Shown here in pieces: positions 25,049 to 34,275 of a stretch of 64,000 nucleotides of DNA. The notes beneath the pieces are model-generated. The model was not told the DNA's origin. It saw nothing but the letters and a program-made list of their open reading frames with translations, and did no database searches. Source of the DNA: Lachnospiraceae bacterium (GTDB taxonomy: Bacteria > Bacillota > Clostridia > Lachnospirales > Lachnospiraceae); the NCBI GenBank assembly GCA_021770245.1, contig JAETRI010000007.1, positions 1 through 64,000 of the forward strand. Reading direction: 5' to 3'. The translations under genes were made by a program, and so were the position numbers. Numbering within the stretch: position 1 is the stretch's first letter; each line of letters starts with the position of its first letter.

Positions 25049-26760
25049 AGAAATGGTGGCATAATACGGTCGGCTATCAGATCTATCCTAAGAGCTTTCA
25101 GGATACCAATCAGGATGGGATCGGGGATCTTTGCGGCGTAATCCGCCGTTTGGACGAAATCGCGCAGCTGGGGGCGAATGTGATCTGGCTGTGTCCGGTT
25201 TTCACTTCTCCCATGGTGGATAACGGGTATGATATTTCCGATTATATGGGGATAGACCCATCCTTCGGCACCATGGACGATATGAAGGAACTGATCGCCC
25301 GGGCGGACGAAAAGGGAATCAAGATCCTGATGGACCTGGTGGTAAACCATTCCTCCGACCGGCATGAATGGTTCCAAAAGGCGCTGCAGGATCCCTGCGG
25401 AGAATACGGGAAATATTATGTGTTCAGGGAGGGGAAGGACGGAAATCCGCCCAATAACTGGCGGTCTATTTTCGGGGGAAGCGCCTGGGAACGGGTGGAG
25501 GGCCGGGATAACCTGTATTACCTTCACATCTTCACAAAGGAGCAGCCTGACCTGAACTGGGAAAATCCGAAATTACGTGGAGAAATATACGAAATAATTA
25601 CCAAATGGATGGATATGGGACTGGGGGGATTCCGCCTGGATGCTATCAGCCATCTGAAGAAAAATTATTCCTATGTCAACCTTCCTCCCGACGGACCTGA
25701 CGGATACAAGCTGGCCTTTGAGTACATTAACAATGTGGACGGGCTTTCGGAGATCCTGCGGGAAATGAAGGAGCGTACTTTCCTTCCCACCGATGCGCTT
25801 ACCATCGGGGAATATGACCAGATGAGGCCGGAAGAGGTGGAGGCGGTGATCGGGGAGAACGGTAATTTCTGTTCCGTTTTCGACTTCAGCCATACGTTCC
25901 ATGATGTAAATGGGGAAAAGTGGAAAGGAAACACGCGTGCGCTGTTCAACGATTATCGGGACAAGCTGTTTCAGGCTCAGCGGGTTGTGGGGGGACGGGG
26001 GATGCTGTGCAATTTCCTGGAAAACCACGACAAGCCCAGGTGTATCGACCGCTTCCTGGCCGCAGCGGATCAGAACCGTTACAGCATCCGCATGCTTCCG
26101 GTGACGAATTTCTTCTTCCCGGGCATCGTCTTTTTGTATCAGGGGCAGGAGATCGGAATGCGCAATTATCCGAAAGTACGGCTGGAGGAGTATGTGGACA
26201 AGCCTACCTATGCCATCTATGACCGGCTGCTGATGCAGGGGAAGAGCCCGGAGGAAGCTTTGGAGGAGCTGAACCACGCCAGCAGAGAACACGGACGCAC
26301 GCCCATGCAGTGGAACGGGGAGAAAAACGGCGGCTTCTCCGAGGCGGAGCCCTGGTTTGCGGTCAATCCCAACTACACCTGGCTCAACTACGAGGCGCAG
26401 AAGGAAGATCCGGACTCCCTGCTGAATTTCTATAAAAGGATGGTTGCGGTACGTAGGCGGGCGGATTTGGAAGAAACATTTATTTACGGAGAGTTCCTCC
26501 CCAGATATGAAAAGGAGGACGGGATCCTGGCCTATGAGAGAAAGGACGAAAAGAACCGTGTCCTGGTCCTTACGAGCGCGCGAAGCGAAACGGCCGAGCT
26601 GCCTTTTGAGGGAAAGGTGGGAGAGATACTGCTCGATAATTATGCCGTCGGAGAAAAGGACGGTACCGGGACGGCAGAAGAAACCTATGGAGAATTGACT
26701 GGCAGCGGGAATCGTCTGATCGTAAAACCCTTCCAGTGCCTTGTGCTGAAACTGGGGTAG
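25042..26760 (+). CDS. Alpha-glucosidase, GH13 (oligo-1,6-glucosidase type)
   Basis: A protein of 572 residues, cytoplasmic. All four GH13 regions are present: DLVVNHSSD, GFRLDAISH (nucleophile Asp), LTIGEYDQ (acid/base Glu) and LENHDKPR. The end domain is an all-beta cap. The pattern and length fit the GH13_31 group (oligo-1,6-glucosidase, trehalose-6-phosphate or sucrose hydrolases). It releases glucose from short alpha-glucans. It overlaps the acetyltransferase gene, so translation is coupled. Confidence 0.92.
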   Translation: MLKKWWHNTVGYQIYPKSFQDTNQDGIGDLCGVIRRLDEIAQLGANVIWLCPVFTSPMVDNGYDISDYMGIDPSFGTMDDMKELIARADEKGIKILMDLVVNHSSDRHEWFQKALQDPCGEYGKYYVFREGKDGNPPNNWRSIFGGSAWERVEGRDNLYYLHIFTKEQPDLNWENPKLRGEIYEIITKWMDMGLGGFRLDAISHLKKNYSYVNLPPDGPDGYKLAFEYINNVDGLSEILREMKERTFLPTDALTIGEYDQMRPEEVEAVIGENGNFCSVFDFSHTFHDVNGEKWKGNTRALFNDYRDKLFQAQRVVGGRGMLCNFLENHDKPRCIDRFLAAADQNRYSIRMLPVTNFFFPGIVFLYQGQEIGMRNYPKVRLEEYVDKPTYAIYDRLLMQGKSPEEALEELNHASREHGRTPMQWNGEKNGGFSEAEPWFAVNPNYTWLNYEAQKEDPDSLLNFYKRMVAVRRRADLEETFIYGEFLPRYEKEDGILAYERKDEKNRVLVLTSARSETAELPFEGKVGEILLDNYAVGEKDGTGTAEETYGELTGSGNRLIVKPFQCLVLKLG

Positions 26761-26761
26761 C

Positions 26762-26990
26762 GTGAAATCTTCGATTTCACAGGAAACGAAAGTTTCCTTA
26801 GCCTGATTTGAATGCCCGCCAAGGCGGGCAGATGGGAGTTAGTGTGAGAAATAGGCCCGATGGCCTATTTTTCACACCCGGATTTGTGCCGCGGGCGGCC
26901 CAAATCCGAATCGCAGATGAGAAATCGCATTCGCGATTTCTCAGACATGAATCGAAGATTCATGTTGTGCTGCCGCAAAGGACGAGGCAT
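26762..26990. repeat. Composite multi-hairpin repeat, copy 2
   Basis: A chain of hairpins: 26762-26780 (GTGAAATC/GATTTCAC), 26782-26797 (GGAAAC/GTTTCC), 26814-26829 (GCCCGCC/GGCGGGC) followed by CAGATGGGAGTTAG, 26842-26877 (GTGTGAGAAATAGGCC with its partner), 26879-26908 (CGGATTTG/CAAATCCG around GCCGC/GCGGC), 26918-26943 (TGAGAAATCGC with its partner), 26945-26965 (ACATGAATC/GATTCATGT) and a TGCCGC stem at 26970. It fills the space between two convergent genes. Confidence 0.85.
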
Positions 26991-26991
26991 G

Positions 26992-27354
26992 TCAACCCTC
27001 TACAACTGCTCCGAAGGGCATCAGCGCGAGCTTGGCGATTTTGAAATGCTGCAGGCCGAAGGGGATGCCCACGATGGTGAGGCAGAGGAGACAGCCCAGC
27101 ACGGCGGATTCTACCGCCAGGGGCAGGCCGGATACGATGAGCCAGATCAGGTTCAGGAGAAAGGAAGCGGCCCCGCCTCCGTAACGGATTTCCTTCCCGA
27201 AGGGGAAGAAGCTGAGAGCGGCGAATTTAAAGCACTGTACGCCCACGGGAACCCCGACGACGGTAATACACCACAGAAGGCCGGCTGCCGCCCAGCTCAT
27301 TCCGCTGATAAACCCTCCAAAGATAAACCATAAAATATTTCCAAGACATCCCAT
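26992..27354 (-). CDS. yccF: YccF-family inner membrane protein
   Basis: A protein of 120 residues with two repeats, each containing the YccF signature (a first copy GLLWCITVVGVPVGVQCFKFAALSFFPFGKEI, a second GCLLCLTIVGIPFGLQHFKIAKLALMPFG). About four helices. The function of YccF proteins is unknown. The start at 27354 follows GGAGGCGC; a much longer upstream reading frame is only the antisense shadow of the helicase gene. Confidence 0.9.
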   Translation of the reverse strand: MGCLGNILWFIFGGFISGMSWAAAGLLWCITVVGVPVGVQCFKFAALSFFPFGKEIRYGGGAASFLLNLIWLIVSGLPLAVESAVLGCLLCLTIVGIPFGLQHFKIAKLALMPFGAVVEG

Positions 27355-27420
27355 AGATATGCGCCTCCTTCTCTTATGCAGGTTATGCGGTACCGCGGAA
27401 AAGGTGCTGCCTTTCCGAAA

Positions 27421-27520
27421 GTCAATAACCCCGCCGCAAGAAGCGGGGCATGGAATTTGAAACGCCCCAAGGGGCGGGGTATTGACCCTCGCGGCATTCG
27501 CCAAGCCAATGAAATTGGCT
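27421..27520. repeat. Palindromic repeat between yccF and the helicase gene
   Basis: An outer inverted repeat (GTCAATAACCCCG at 27421 with CGGGGTATTGAC at 27475-27486) encloses CCCCGC/GCGGGG and CGCCCC/GGGGCG hairpins; it is followed by AGCCAAT/ATTGGCT (27504-27520) and a GCTCGCGC/GCGCGGC dyad. It lies in the divergent promoter region of two genes. It differs in sequence from the other hairpin arrays in the window. Confidence 0.7.
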
Positions 27521-27591
27521 TTATGCTCGCGCAAGCGCGGCACTTGGCTCATTGCTCGTAACAGTTCGGCACGAGGCAGAAAGGAGTGGAC

Positions 27592-30500
27592 ATGGACGCA
27601 GAGAAGGAAAAAGAACTTCCGGGAATGTCGCGGCAGGAGGAAGAAGCGTATCTGGACGAGACGTTGGCAGTGGTAAGGAAGAACGTGGAACAGTACGGGC
27701 AGGAAGTCCGGAAGATGGGCGGGGAGATCGATGAAATGCGGGAGCATTTCAGGAGCAACGATGTGGAAATGCTCACGCTTCTGCACAACACCATCACCCT
27801 GCGCGACCACATGAAACGGGCGCTGCTCAGGAACGAAAAAGCACAACGGAAGCCCTATTTCGGCCGGATCGTATTCCGGGACGAGACGGCGGGAAAAGAA
27901 GAATCCCTGTACATCGGCCGGGGAGGTATTTCCAGAGACACCACGCATTGGATGGTAGTGGATTGGCGTGCGCCCGTGGCAAACGTTTATTATGAAAACG
28001 GGCTGGGAGAATGCAGCTATATGGCGCCCGGCGGTTCTCGGGTGCGGGTACGTCTGAAAAGGAAGCGCACCTATGAGATAGAGGATGGGAAGCTTCTGGA
28101 CTTTTTTGACAGCGAGGTGATAGCCAACGATGACCTGCTGACGAAATACCTGGCGAAAAATAAGCAGGCGGTGCTGGGGGAAATCGTAGCCACCATTCAG
28201 AAAGAGCAGAACGAGATCATCAGGAAGTCTCCCTATCATAACGTGATCGTTCAGGGAGTGGCCGGATCGGGGAAAACCACGGTGGCCATGCACCGGATCT
28301 CCTATATTCTGTACAATTATCAGGAACGGTTCCGGCCGGACGATTTCTATATCGTGGGGAGCAACCGGATCCTGCTGAATTATATTACCGGGATCCTGCC
28401 GGATCTGGATGTGTACGGCGTGCGGCAGATGACCATGGAGCAGCTCTTTATCAGGCTCCTGTACGAGGATTGGGACGGGGAGAGATACAGGGTGAAGGAA
28501 TCCGGAGGAAACGACAGCCGTGAGAACATCAAGGGAGGCCGGCGGTGGTTCCGGGCTCTGGAAACCTTCTGTGACCGGCTGGAATGGGAGACGATTCCCA
28601 GACAGTCCGTTTATCTCAATCCGAAACAATTCGTGGAAGGGCTCCGGGACGGGAAAACCGGCGTATTCGACGAAACGGGCGGAAGGCCTGCGGATCGGTC
28701 GGAGCTGGTCCTTTTGATGGACGAGGAAGCGGTGGAACGTTATATCCGGCAGAATCCGGGAATATCCGTACAGAGCAAAATCAACATGCTCAATGAAAGG
28801 CTGATCAATAAGATTAAAGAAGAATTCCTGGGAAAGGGGATCAAATATACGGAGGCAGAGCGGAAGGCCATTTTAAAAGCCTATCGGGGAAGGTACGGAG
28901 GGAGGACCTGGAAAAAGTCCGTTTATGATCTGTACCGGGAATTCCTGATGCGCCAGGCCGCCAGAGGGCAAGAGGTGGAAATCCCTGAGGAGTCGTTTGA
29001 CGTGTATGATCTGGCTGCATTGGCCTATTTGTATAAGCGGGTGAAAGAGACAGAGGTGATCAGCGAGGCGCATCATGTGGTCATCGACGAAGCGCAGGAT
29101 TTTGGGATCATGGCATATGCCGTATTAAAATTCTGCATAAAGGGATGTACCTATACGGTCATGGGAGACGTATCGCAGAATATCCACTTCGGCTACGGTC
29201 TAAACGACTGGGAGGAGCTGAAAAAACTGCTGCTTCCCGACGAAAGGGACAGCTTTGGTATCCTGAAAAAGAGCTACCGGAACACCGTGGAAATCTCCCG
29301 GTTTGCCACGCGGATCCTGCATCACGGGCAGTTCGCGGTTTATCCGGTGGAGCCTATCATACGGCATGGGAAGCCGGTTACGGTAAAGGAGGAGCGGGAC
29401 CGGAGGGCTCTGTTGTGCTCTGCGGCCCGGATATGCCGAAAATGGCAGGAAACGGGGCTGGATACCATCGCCGTGGTGTGCCGGAACCAACAGGAGGCGG
29501 AGTGTGCGGCAAGGGATCTGGCGGCATATCTGGAGGTGACGGAAAGCGACCCGGAAAGGACGGTTTTCGGAAGCGGCGTCATGGTACTTCCGGTGAATTT
29601 AACCAAGGGGCTGGAGTTCGATGCCGTCCTCATCCTGGATCCGGACAGGGAGGATTATCCGACGGACGACGGGCATGCAAAGCTTTTGTACGTGGCCGCA
29701 ACCCGCGCCCTCCACGAGCTGTGTGTGCTGCATACCGGAAACCTGACGGGGCTGATCGCGGATCCGATACCGGAGGGAAGGCGGCCTGCGGTTCTGCCCG
29801 GAGGGGAAGACGGCCGGAGGGAAAAGCGGAATGCAAGGCGGGAAAATCGGGAGAACCGTTCTCCGGCCGCGGGAGAGGAAAGCGGCCGTCCCGTCCCCGG
29901 AGAACGGACGGGAAAGCGTCCGCTTGCCGCAAAGGGAAGGCGGCAGGAATGCCCTGGTCCGGAGAGAAAGGAGCAGTCCGCCCAAACACCTCCCACGGTT
30001 CTCACGGCGCCAAAGACGGCGCACATTCCGGAGAACACGGAGAGCGCCCCGGCTTTTGGGGATATGCCCGATAACGGGAAGCTTCGTCCGGCCGGGCATG
30101 GGAAAATCGACCTGGCGGTACGATGGGTGGCAAAGGAGGAAGACGGCCTGTATCTGAGCAGCCGGTACGGGGTGCTGCGCATCAGCCCTGTGGACAGCGG
30201 TATTATCCGTATTACTTTTGCCAAGGGGACACGGCTGGAGAAAGAGGGAGCGGCGCGGATTGCGGTACCGGGAGCGGACAGCGCCTGGATGTACCGGACG
30301 ACCGGAAACGCGGTGGAGATTCTGACGGACGAGCTTTACCTGCGGGTGGATAAAACGGGAGGCGCCATCACTTATATGACCAGGGATAAAAAGCCGCTTT
30401 TGGCGGAACGCGCCCGGGAACCGAGGCAGTTAGAAGCCGGAACGGACGGAATGCGCACATGGCTGTATCTGGACTGGGCAAAGGGAGAGACGCTGCAGGG

Positions 30501-30741
30501 GATCGGCCCCGGAAAAGGCGTGCTCGCCCTGCGCAAAAGTGCCCGATATATTTCCCACCAAGGCAGTCTGCCGCTTCTCCTTTCCGACAGGGGATACGGC
30601 ATATTGACGGCCGTGAACAAACCCACCTTTTGCTGTGATATTTCCACCTACGGTTCCTATCTGTATACGGAAGGGGTTTCCCAGATGGATTATTACTTTC
30701 TCCTGGCCGGTGCGGTGAATAAGATCCGATTCCCCGAATAA
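27592..30741 (+). CDS. HelD-type helicase fused to a GH31 N-terminal-like domain
   Basis: A protein of 1049 residues. Residues 1-80 form the coiled-coil arm usual in HelD; Walker A is GVAGSGKTTVAMHR (about 222), Walker B VVIDEAQDFG (about 500), and motif VI is YVAATRALHELCVLH (about 705). HelD removes RNA polymerase from DNA and usually stops at 700-770 residues. Here an Arg/Glu/Pro-rich linker (about 720-835) leads into a beta-rich domain (about 838-1049), with YGVLRISPVDSGIIRITFAKG, GIGPGKG, LPLLLSDRGYGILTAV and QMDYYFLLAG, which matches the N-terminal sandwich of GH31 alpha-glucosidases. The GH31 catalytic barrel is absent. The frame is open throughout. Confidence 0.85.
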   Translation: MDAEKEKELPGMSRQEEEAYLDETLAVVRKNVEQYGQEVRKMGGEIDEMREHFRSNDVEMLTLLHNTITLRDHMKRALLRNEKAQRKPYFGRIVFRDETAGKEESLYIGRGGISRDTTHWMVVDWRAPVANVYYENGLGECSYMAPGGSRVRVRLKRKRTYEIEDGKLLDFFDSEVIANDDLLTKYLAKNKQAVLGEIVATIQKEQNEIIRKSPYHNVIVQGVAGSGKTTVAMHRISYILYNYQERFRPDDFYIVGSNRILLNYITGILPDLDVYGVRQMTMEQLFIRLLYEDWDGERYRVKESGGNDSRENIKGGRRWFRALETFCDRLEWETIPRQSVYLNPKQFVEGLRDGKTGVFDETGGRPADRSELVLLMDEEAVERYIRQNPGISVQSKINMLNERLINKIKEEFLGKGIKYTEAERKAILKAYRGRYGGRTWKKSVYDLYREFLMRQAARGQEVEIPEESFDVYDLAALAYLYKRVKETEVISEAHHVVIDEAQDFGIMAYAVLKFCIKGCTYTVMGDVSQNIHFGYGLNDWEELKKLLLPDERDSFGILKKSYRNTVEISRFATRILHHGQFAVYPVEPIIRHGKPVTVKEERDRRALLCSAARICRKWQETGLDTIAVVCRNQQEAECAARDLAAYLEVTESDPERTVFGSGVMVLPVNLTKGLEFDAVLILDPDREDYPTDDGHAKLLYVAATRALHELCVLHTGNLTGLIADPIPEGRRPAVLPGGEDGRREKRNARRENRENRSPAAGEESGRPVPGERTGKRPLAAKGRRQECPGPERKEQSAQTPPTVLTAPKTAHIPENTESAPAFGDMPDNGKLRPAGHGKIDLAVRWVAKEEDGLYLSSRYGVLRISPVDSGIIRITFAKGTRLEKEGAARIAVPGADSAWMYRTTGNAVEILTDELYLRVDKTGGAITYMTRDKKPLLAERAREPRQLEAGTDGMRTWLYLDWAKGETLQGIGPGKGVLALRKSARYISHQGSLPLLLSDRGYGILTAVNKPTFCCDISTYGSYLYTEGVSQMDYYFLLAGAVNKIRFPE

Positions 30742-30770
30742 AAACAGGAAAGGCCGCGTCGGGCGCCGAA

Positions 30771-30850
30771 CCGGCCCTGTGCCCCGTTCTGACAAGCGGT
30801 CTGCGGTGATCCATCGGGGACCCGCTTGTCAGAACGGGGCACAGGGCCGG
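30771..30850. terminator. 29-bp perfect hairpin between convergent genes
   Basis: CCGGCCCTGTGCCCCGTTCT and following (30771-30799) pair perfectly with 30822-30850; the loop is 22 bases. It lies between the helicase and the convergent esterase gene, and probably halts both transcripts, though there is no T-run on either side. Confidence 0.7.
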
Positions 30851-30893
30851 CCTGGTACGGCGATATGTTCGGCAGTCCTCCGCTCCGTTATCG

Positions 30894-32177
30894 TTACGGT
30901 TGTGCTGCCTCCTTTCTCTGTCCGGCAAGCCATTCCAGAATGGTGACGGGCTTTCCGCACAGGGTTACGGGCCGCCTGTCATAGTCCAGCCTGCATTCGT
31001 TATTCAGCATGGGAATCCATGACCAGTGGCCCATGTATTCAAAGGGGGAACCGTCTTGAGCCTTATAGAGGCCGGTGGCATCCTCCACCTTATCCCAGAA
31101 GGTGAAATGGGCATTTTCGTTTCCGGCATCCACAAGGCGCCGATAAGTGGGGATGACGAATTCCTCCGGCGCCACCACCGTGTCCGTCCTGGAATGGGTG
31201 AACCAGATGGGAAGCCGTGCGATGCTTTGTATTTCTCCGTCGGATATCACGGCATCCGGCAGCGCTTCACAGACCGGAAAAGCGGCGGCATAGCGTTCGG
31301 GAGTATGCAGGATCATTTTCATGGTCATGAAGCCGCCGTTGGAACAGCCGCCGATATAGATGCGGTTTCGGTCGACGGCCGGATGCTCTGTAAGGAAGCG
31401 CGAGATCAGCCCGTCCAGAGCATCCACATAGATGGAAGAGCCGCTCAAAGAGATTTCTCCGCCGCCGTCGTCCATCCAGTAGGTGGGAGACTGAGGAGCC
31501 AGCAGGTATGCGCCTCCAAAGAGGCGTTGTATTTCGGGGGAGAGCAGATTGACCACCTTGTTGCCTATGACGGTTATGAGCGGCTCCGATCCTCCCTCGC
31601 CCGCGCCGTGGAGCCAGATGATCAGGGGATGGGAGCTGTCCTTAGCTGCCGGCGGCTCATAATAGACATAGGAAAGCGGGGTAAGAGGATGGGAAAAGGA
31701 GCCGGTTTGAAGCCGGTCGGCAAGCAGGATCCGGTTCCCGTCGTTTTCCGTAAATATCATGTCCTTAAGAACGCCTCCGTTCGTGGAGAGAGGAGCCTTT
31801 TGGGTGACGGTGTAGGCCGTTTGGACGGACACGTTGTAGGTCCCGTTAAACCAGATGACGGAGCCAAGCGACTGCAGGGGATGGCAGAGAAGCTCCAGGG
31901 TAAGGTGGGAGCCTGAATCCGAGGGATGCCCCTCCTTGTCGGAGACATACAGATTCGTGACGGTGCGCAGGCCTTCCGTGGAATCCTCCGGCTTCTCCCC
32001 CATGAACTGGGGCCAGACGAGTTCCTTTCCCTGCTCTGCCGTTCGGGAAACGGCGACCTCAAACTGCGCAGGTTCCGGGCGGGCTCCTGCCAGGTCGGAG
32101 CCCACATCCAGGATGACCTTGCTGATATGCGGGCCGAAATCAAATACTTCCGTGACGGTGGAATAATGTTTCTTCAT
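30894..32177 (-). CDS. Alpha/beta-hydrolase, PHB-depolymerase-like esterase
   Basis: A protein of 427 residues, no signal peptide. N-terminal beta-rich domain to about residue 165, then an alpha/beta hydrolase: HPLIIWLHGAGEGG (oxyanion region), nucleophile Ser in YIGGCSNGGFMTM, and PIWFTHSRTDTVV carrying the acid. It matches the esterase/prolyl-oligopeptidase-like group found in gut Firmicutes. The substrate is not known; carbohydrate esters are one option. Start 32177 follows GGAGGTAATTTC. Confidence 0.82.
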   Translation of the reverse strand: MKKHYSTVTEVFDFGPHISKVILDVGSDLAGARPEPAQFEVAVSRTAEQGKELVWPQFMGEKPEDSTEGLRTVTNLYVSDKEGHPSDSGSHLTLELLCHPLQSLGSVIWFNGTYNVSVQTAYTVTQKAPLSTNGGVLKDMIFTENDGNRILLADRLQTGSFSHPLTPLSYVYYEPPAAKDSSHPLIIWLHGAGEGGSEPLITVIGNKVVNLLSPEIQRLFGGAYLLAPQSPTYWMDDGGGEISLSGSSIYVDALDGLISRFLTEHPAVDRNRIYIGGCSNGGFMTMKMILHTPERYAAAFPVCEALPDAVISDGEIQSIARLPIWFTHSRTDTVVAPEEFVIPTYRRLVDAGNENAHFTFWDKVEDATGLYKAQDGSPFEYMGHWSWIPMLNNECRLDYDRRPVTLCGKPVTILEWLAGQRKEAAQP

Positions 32178-32427
32178 GAAATTACCTCCTCGTGCTTCTG
32201 CGTTATCATCCTCCATGCCGCAGGCCGGATAAATACAGTATAGGTGAGGACGCCGGATGTGTCAACGAAGCGGCGGGGGATAGATCTGATTTTAGAGTAT
32301 ACCATAGGACGTCTATAAAAAAACTATTATTCATGCTGTTCTCGCCCACCTCCTTGTGTTAGAATACTGAGAGAAAGGTAAACGATCAGGAAAGCCGGTG
32401 CGTTTTTCCTGATTTGACGGCAGAAGA

Positions 32428-34263
32428 ATGAAGCGGAATGTAGAAAAAGGCAAGTTCCCGCAAAGGGGTAAAAAGATAAAGAGATCCGGAAAAAGAAGAA
32501 AGCTGAGCGACAGGGCTGTCCTGGGGTATGCGCTGCTGCTCTGCGCTGCCCTGGGCGTGATGGCGGTATCCCTGTTTGCGGCATTCAGGGAAAGGGGAGA
32601 GAGCCGTCAGACGAGCGGCTCTCCCGCGGAGGAATCGGAGGCGGCCGCAAAGCCGGAGATGCCGGGGGAGAGCGGAGAGCCGATCTCCTTTCCCAAAGGA
32701 ATCAGGGACAGTATGGCGGCTCGGGAGCCGGAGGGCGAAGCGAAGGTGGTTTCCTGTAAAATCCTTCCCGACGGGGAACAGTTCGCTTTGAAGGGAAAAG
32801 CGGAAGAACTGCCGGAGAGCGACGACGACAGCTTTTATCTGGTTGCCCTCAAGCCCTATGAAGAGAGCATTCCGGAGGGCAGGCAGGCCGTTGCGGAGAC
32901 GAAAAAGGAAAATCTTTTCACGCTGACCGCACCCGTGAACGAATTTCAGGAGGATTCCAGGCTTTACGATAAATTCGTGGTGGCGGTGAAAAAGGACGGA
33001 CAGTATGCTGCCATAACCACACCCCATTATATCACCAATCCGGAGGCGCTGGCAGGCTACAGCGAGCCCTTCCCCGAGTCGGAGTCCATCAAGGGACTGT
33101 TGGTGGACCCGCTGAAGCTGGCTACTTCGGAGCTGGATGAGCTGGGCGTGAAACATGCGGTATATAACATTCCGGTGGCCCGTCTGCTCGGCCCGTCCAC
33201 CCACAGCGACTATCCCACGATTACATACACTTATAACGGGAAAAAATACACCTTAAACGGACATGTGGTAGATGAATATGATTATGTGTTCCGCACGCTG
33301 ACGCGTAAGGGAATTGTGATTACGGCGATCCTGTTAAATAACAAGGCCTCCCATGCGCCTCAGATGATTCATCCCCTGTCCAGAAACGGGAATGCTTATT
33401 ATTATGCGTTTAACGCGGCGGAGGAAGAGGGATGCGAATACCTGGAGGCGGTTTCGGCTTTTCTGGCGGAGCGCTATCGGGACAGAGAACACGGGACCGT
33501 GATGAACTGGATCGTGGGGAACGAGATTAACGTCCGATCCCTGTGGAATTATATGCAGAACGTGGAACTGGACGTCTATGTCCGGGAGTATGCCCGGGCC
33601 TTCCGGCTGGTCTATAACGGAATCCGCAGTATGAACGCCAATGCCCGGGTATATATTTCCCTGGACCAGCAGTGGACGGGCAACCTAACCTCCGCTTCCA
33701 GCTATAATTCCAGGGATATTCTGGATGAGTTCAACGAGTGCATCTCGCGGGAAGGGAACATTGACTGGGGGCTGGCCCATCACCCCTATTCGGTGCCGCT
33801 TACCTGGCCCAAGTTCTGGGATCTGTCCGCTCAAAACGAAGCTCTGGTGCTGGAATCGGAGGATACGTCCATGGTGACGATCTATAACATCGATGTGGTC
33901 ACCGATTATCTGCAGCATCCGGAATTTCTGACGCAGGAGGGAGAGGTACGGTCCGTGATTCTGAGCGAAATGGGCTTTACCTCCACCTATGGAGAGGATG
34001 TGCAGGCGGCCGCTTTTGCCTATGCATACTATATTGCGGAAAATAACCAGTATATCGACGCCATGATCCTGTCCCGGGAGACGGATGCGGCGGAGGAGGT
34101 GGCGCAGGGGTTGGCGCTGGGTCTTTCCTATCAGAACGGAAGGAAGAAATATATCTATGACGTTTTCCGCTATATCGATACGGACAGATCACAGGAGTAT
34201 GCGGAATTTGCCAAGGCCTATATAGGGATCCAGGATTGGGCGGAGGTTATAAAGAAAAAATAG
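32428..34263 (+). CDS. DUF5722 membrane-anchored glycosidase-like protein
   Basis: A protein of 611 residues with a basic cytoplasmic start, one transmembrane helix (AVLGYALLLCAALGVMAVSLFAAF, about 29-52), a disordered linker to about 100, a small beta domain, and a TIM-barrel domain. MNWIVGNEINVR and VILSEMGFTS place two Glu residues as in retaining clan-A glycosidases. This fits DUF5722, whose function is not established. The barrel faces the outside of the cell. The ribosome binding site is weak (GCAGAAG). Confidence 0.8.
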   Translation: MKRNVEKGKFPQRGKKIKRSGKRRKLSDRAVLGYALLLCAALGVMAVSLFAAFRERGESRQTSGSPAEESEAAAKPEMPGESGEPISFPKGIRDSMAAREPEGEAKVVSCKILPDGEQFALKGKAEELPESDDDSFYLVALKPYEESIPEGRQAVAETKKENLFTLTAPVNEFQEDSRLYDKFVVAVKKDGQYAAITTPHYITNPEALAGYSEPFPESESIKGLLVDPLKLATSELDELGVKHAVYNIPVARLLGPSTHSDYPTITYTYNGKKYTLNGHVVDEYDYVFRTLTRKGIVITAILLNNKASHAPQMIHPLSRNGNAYYYAFNAAEEEGCEYLEAVSAFLAERYRDREHGTVMNWIVGNEINVRSLWNYMQNVELDVYVREYARAFRLVYNGIRSMNANARVYISLDQQWTGNLTSASSYNSRDILDEFNECISREGNIDWGLAHHPYSVPLTWPKFWDLSAQNEALVLESEDTSMVTIYNIDVVTDYLQHPEFLTQEGEVRSVILSEMGFTSTYGEDVQAAAFAYAYYIAENNQYIDAMILSRETDAAEEVAQGLALGLSYQNGRKKYIYDVFRYIDTDRSQEYAEFAKAYIGIQDWAEVIKKK

Positions 34264-34275
34264 GCGGCAGCATAT

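Noticed and set aside
26992-28629. Minus-strand reading frame of 545 codons
   Set aside because: Only the last 120 codons (YccF) are real. The rest is antisense to the helicase gene, which has clear family motifs.
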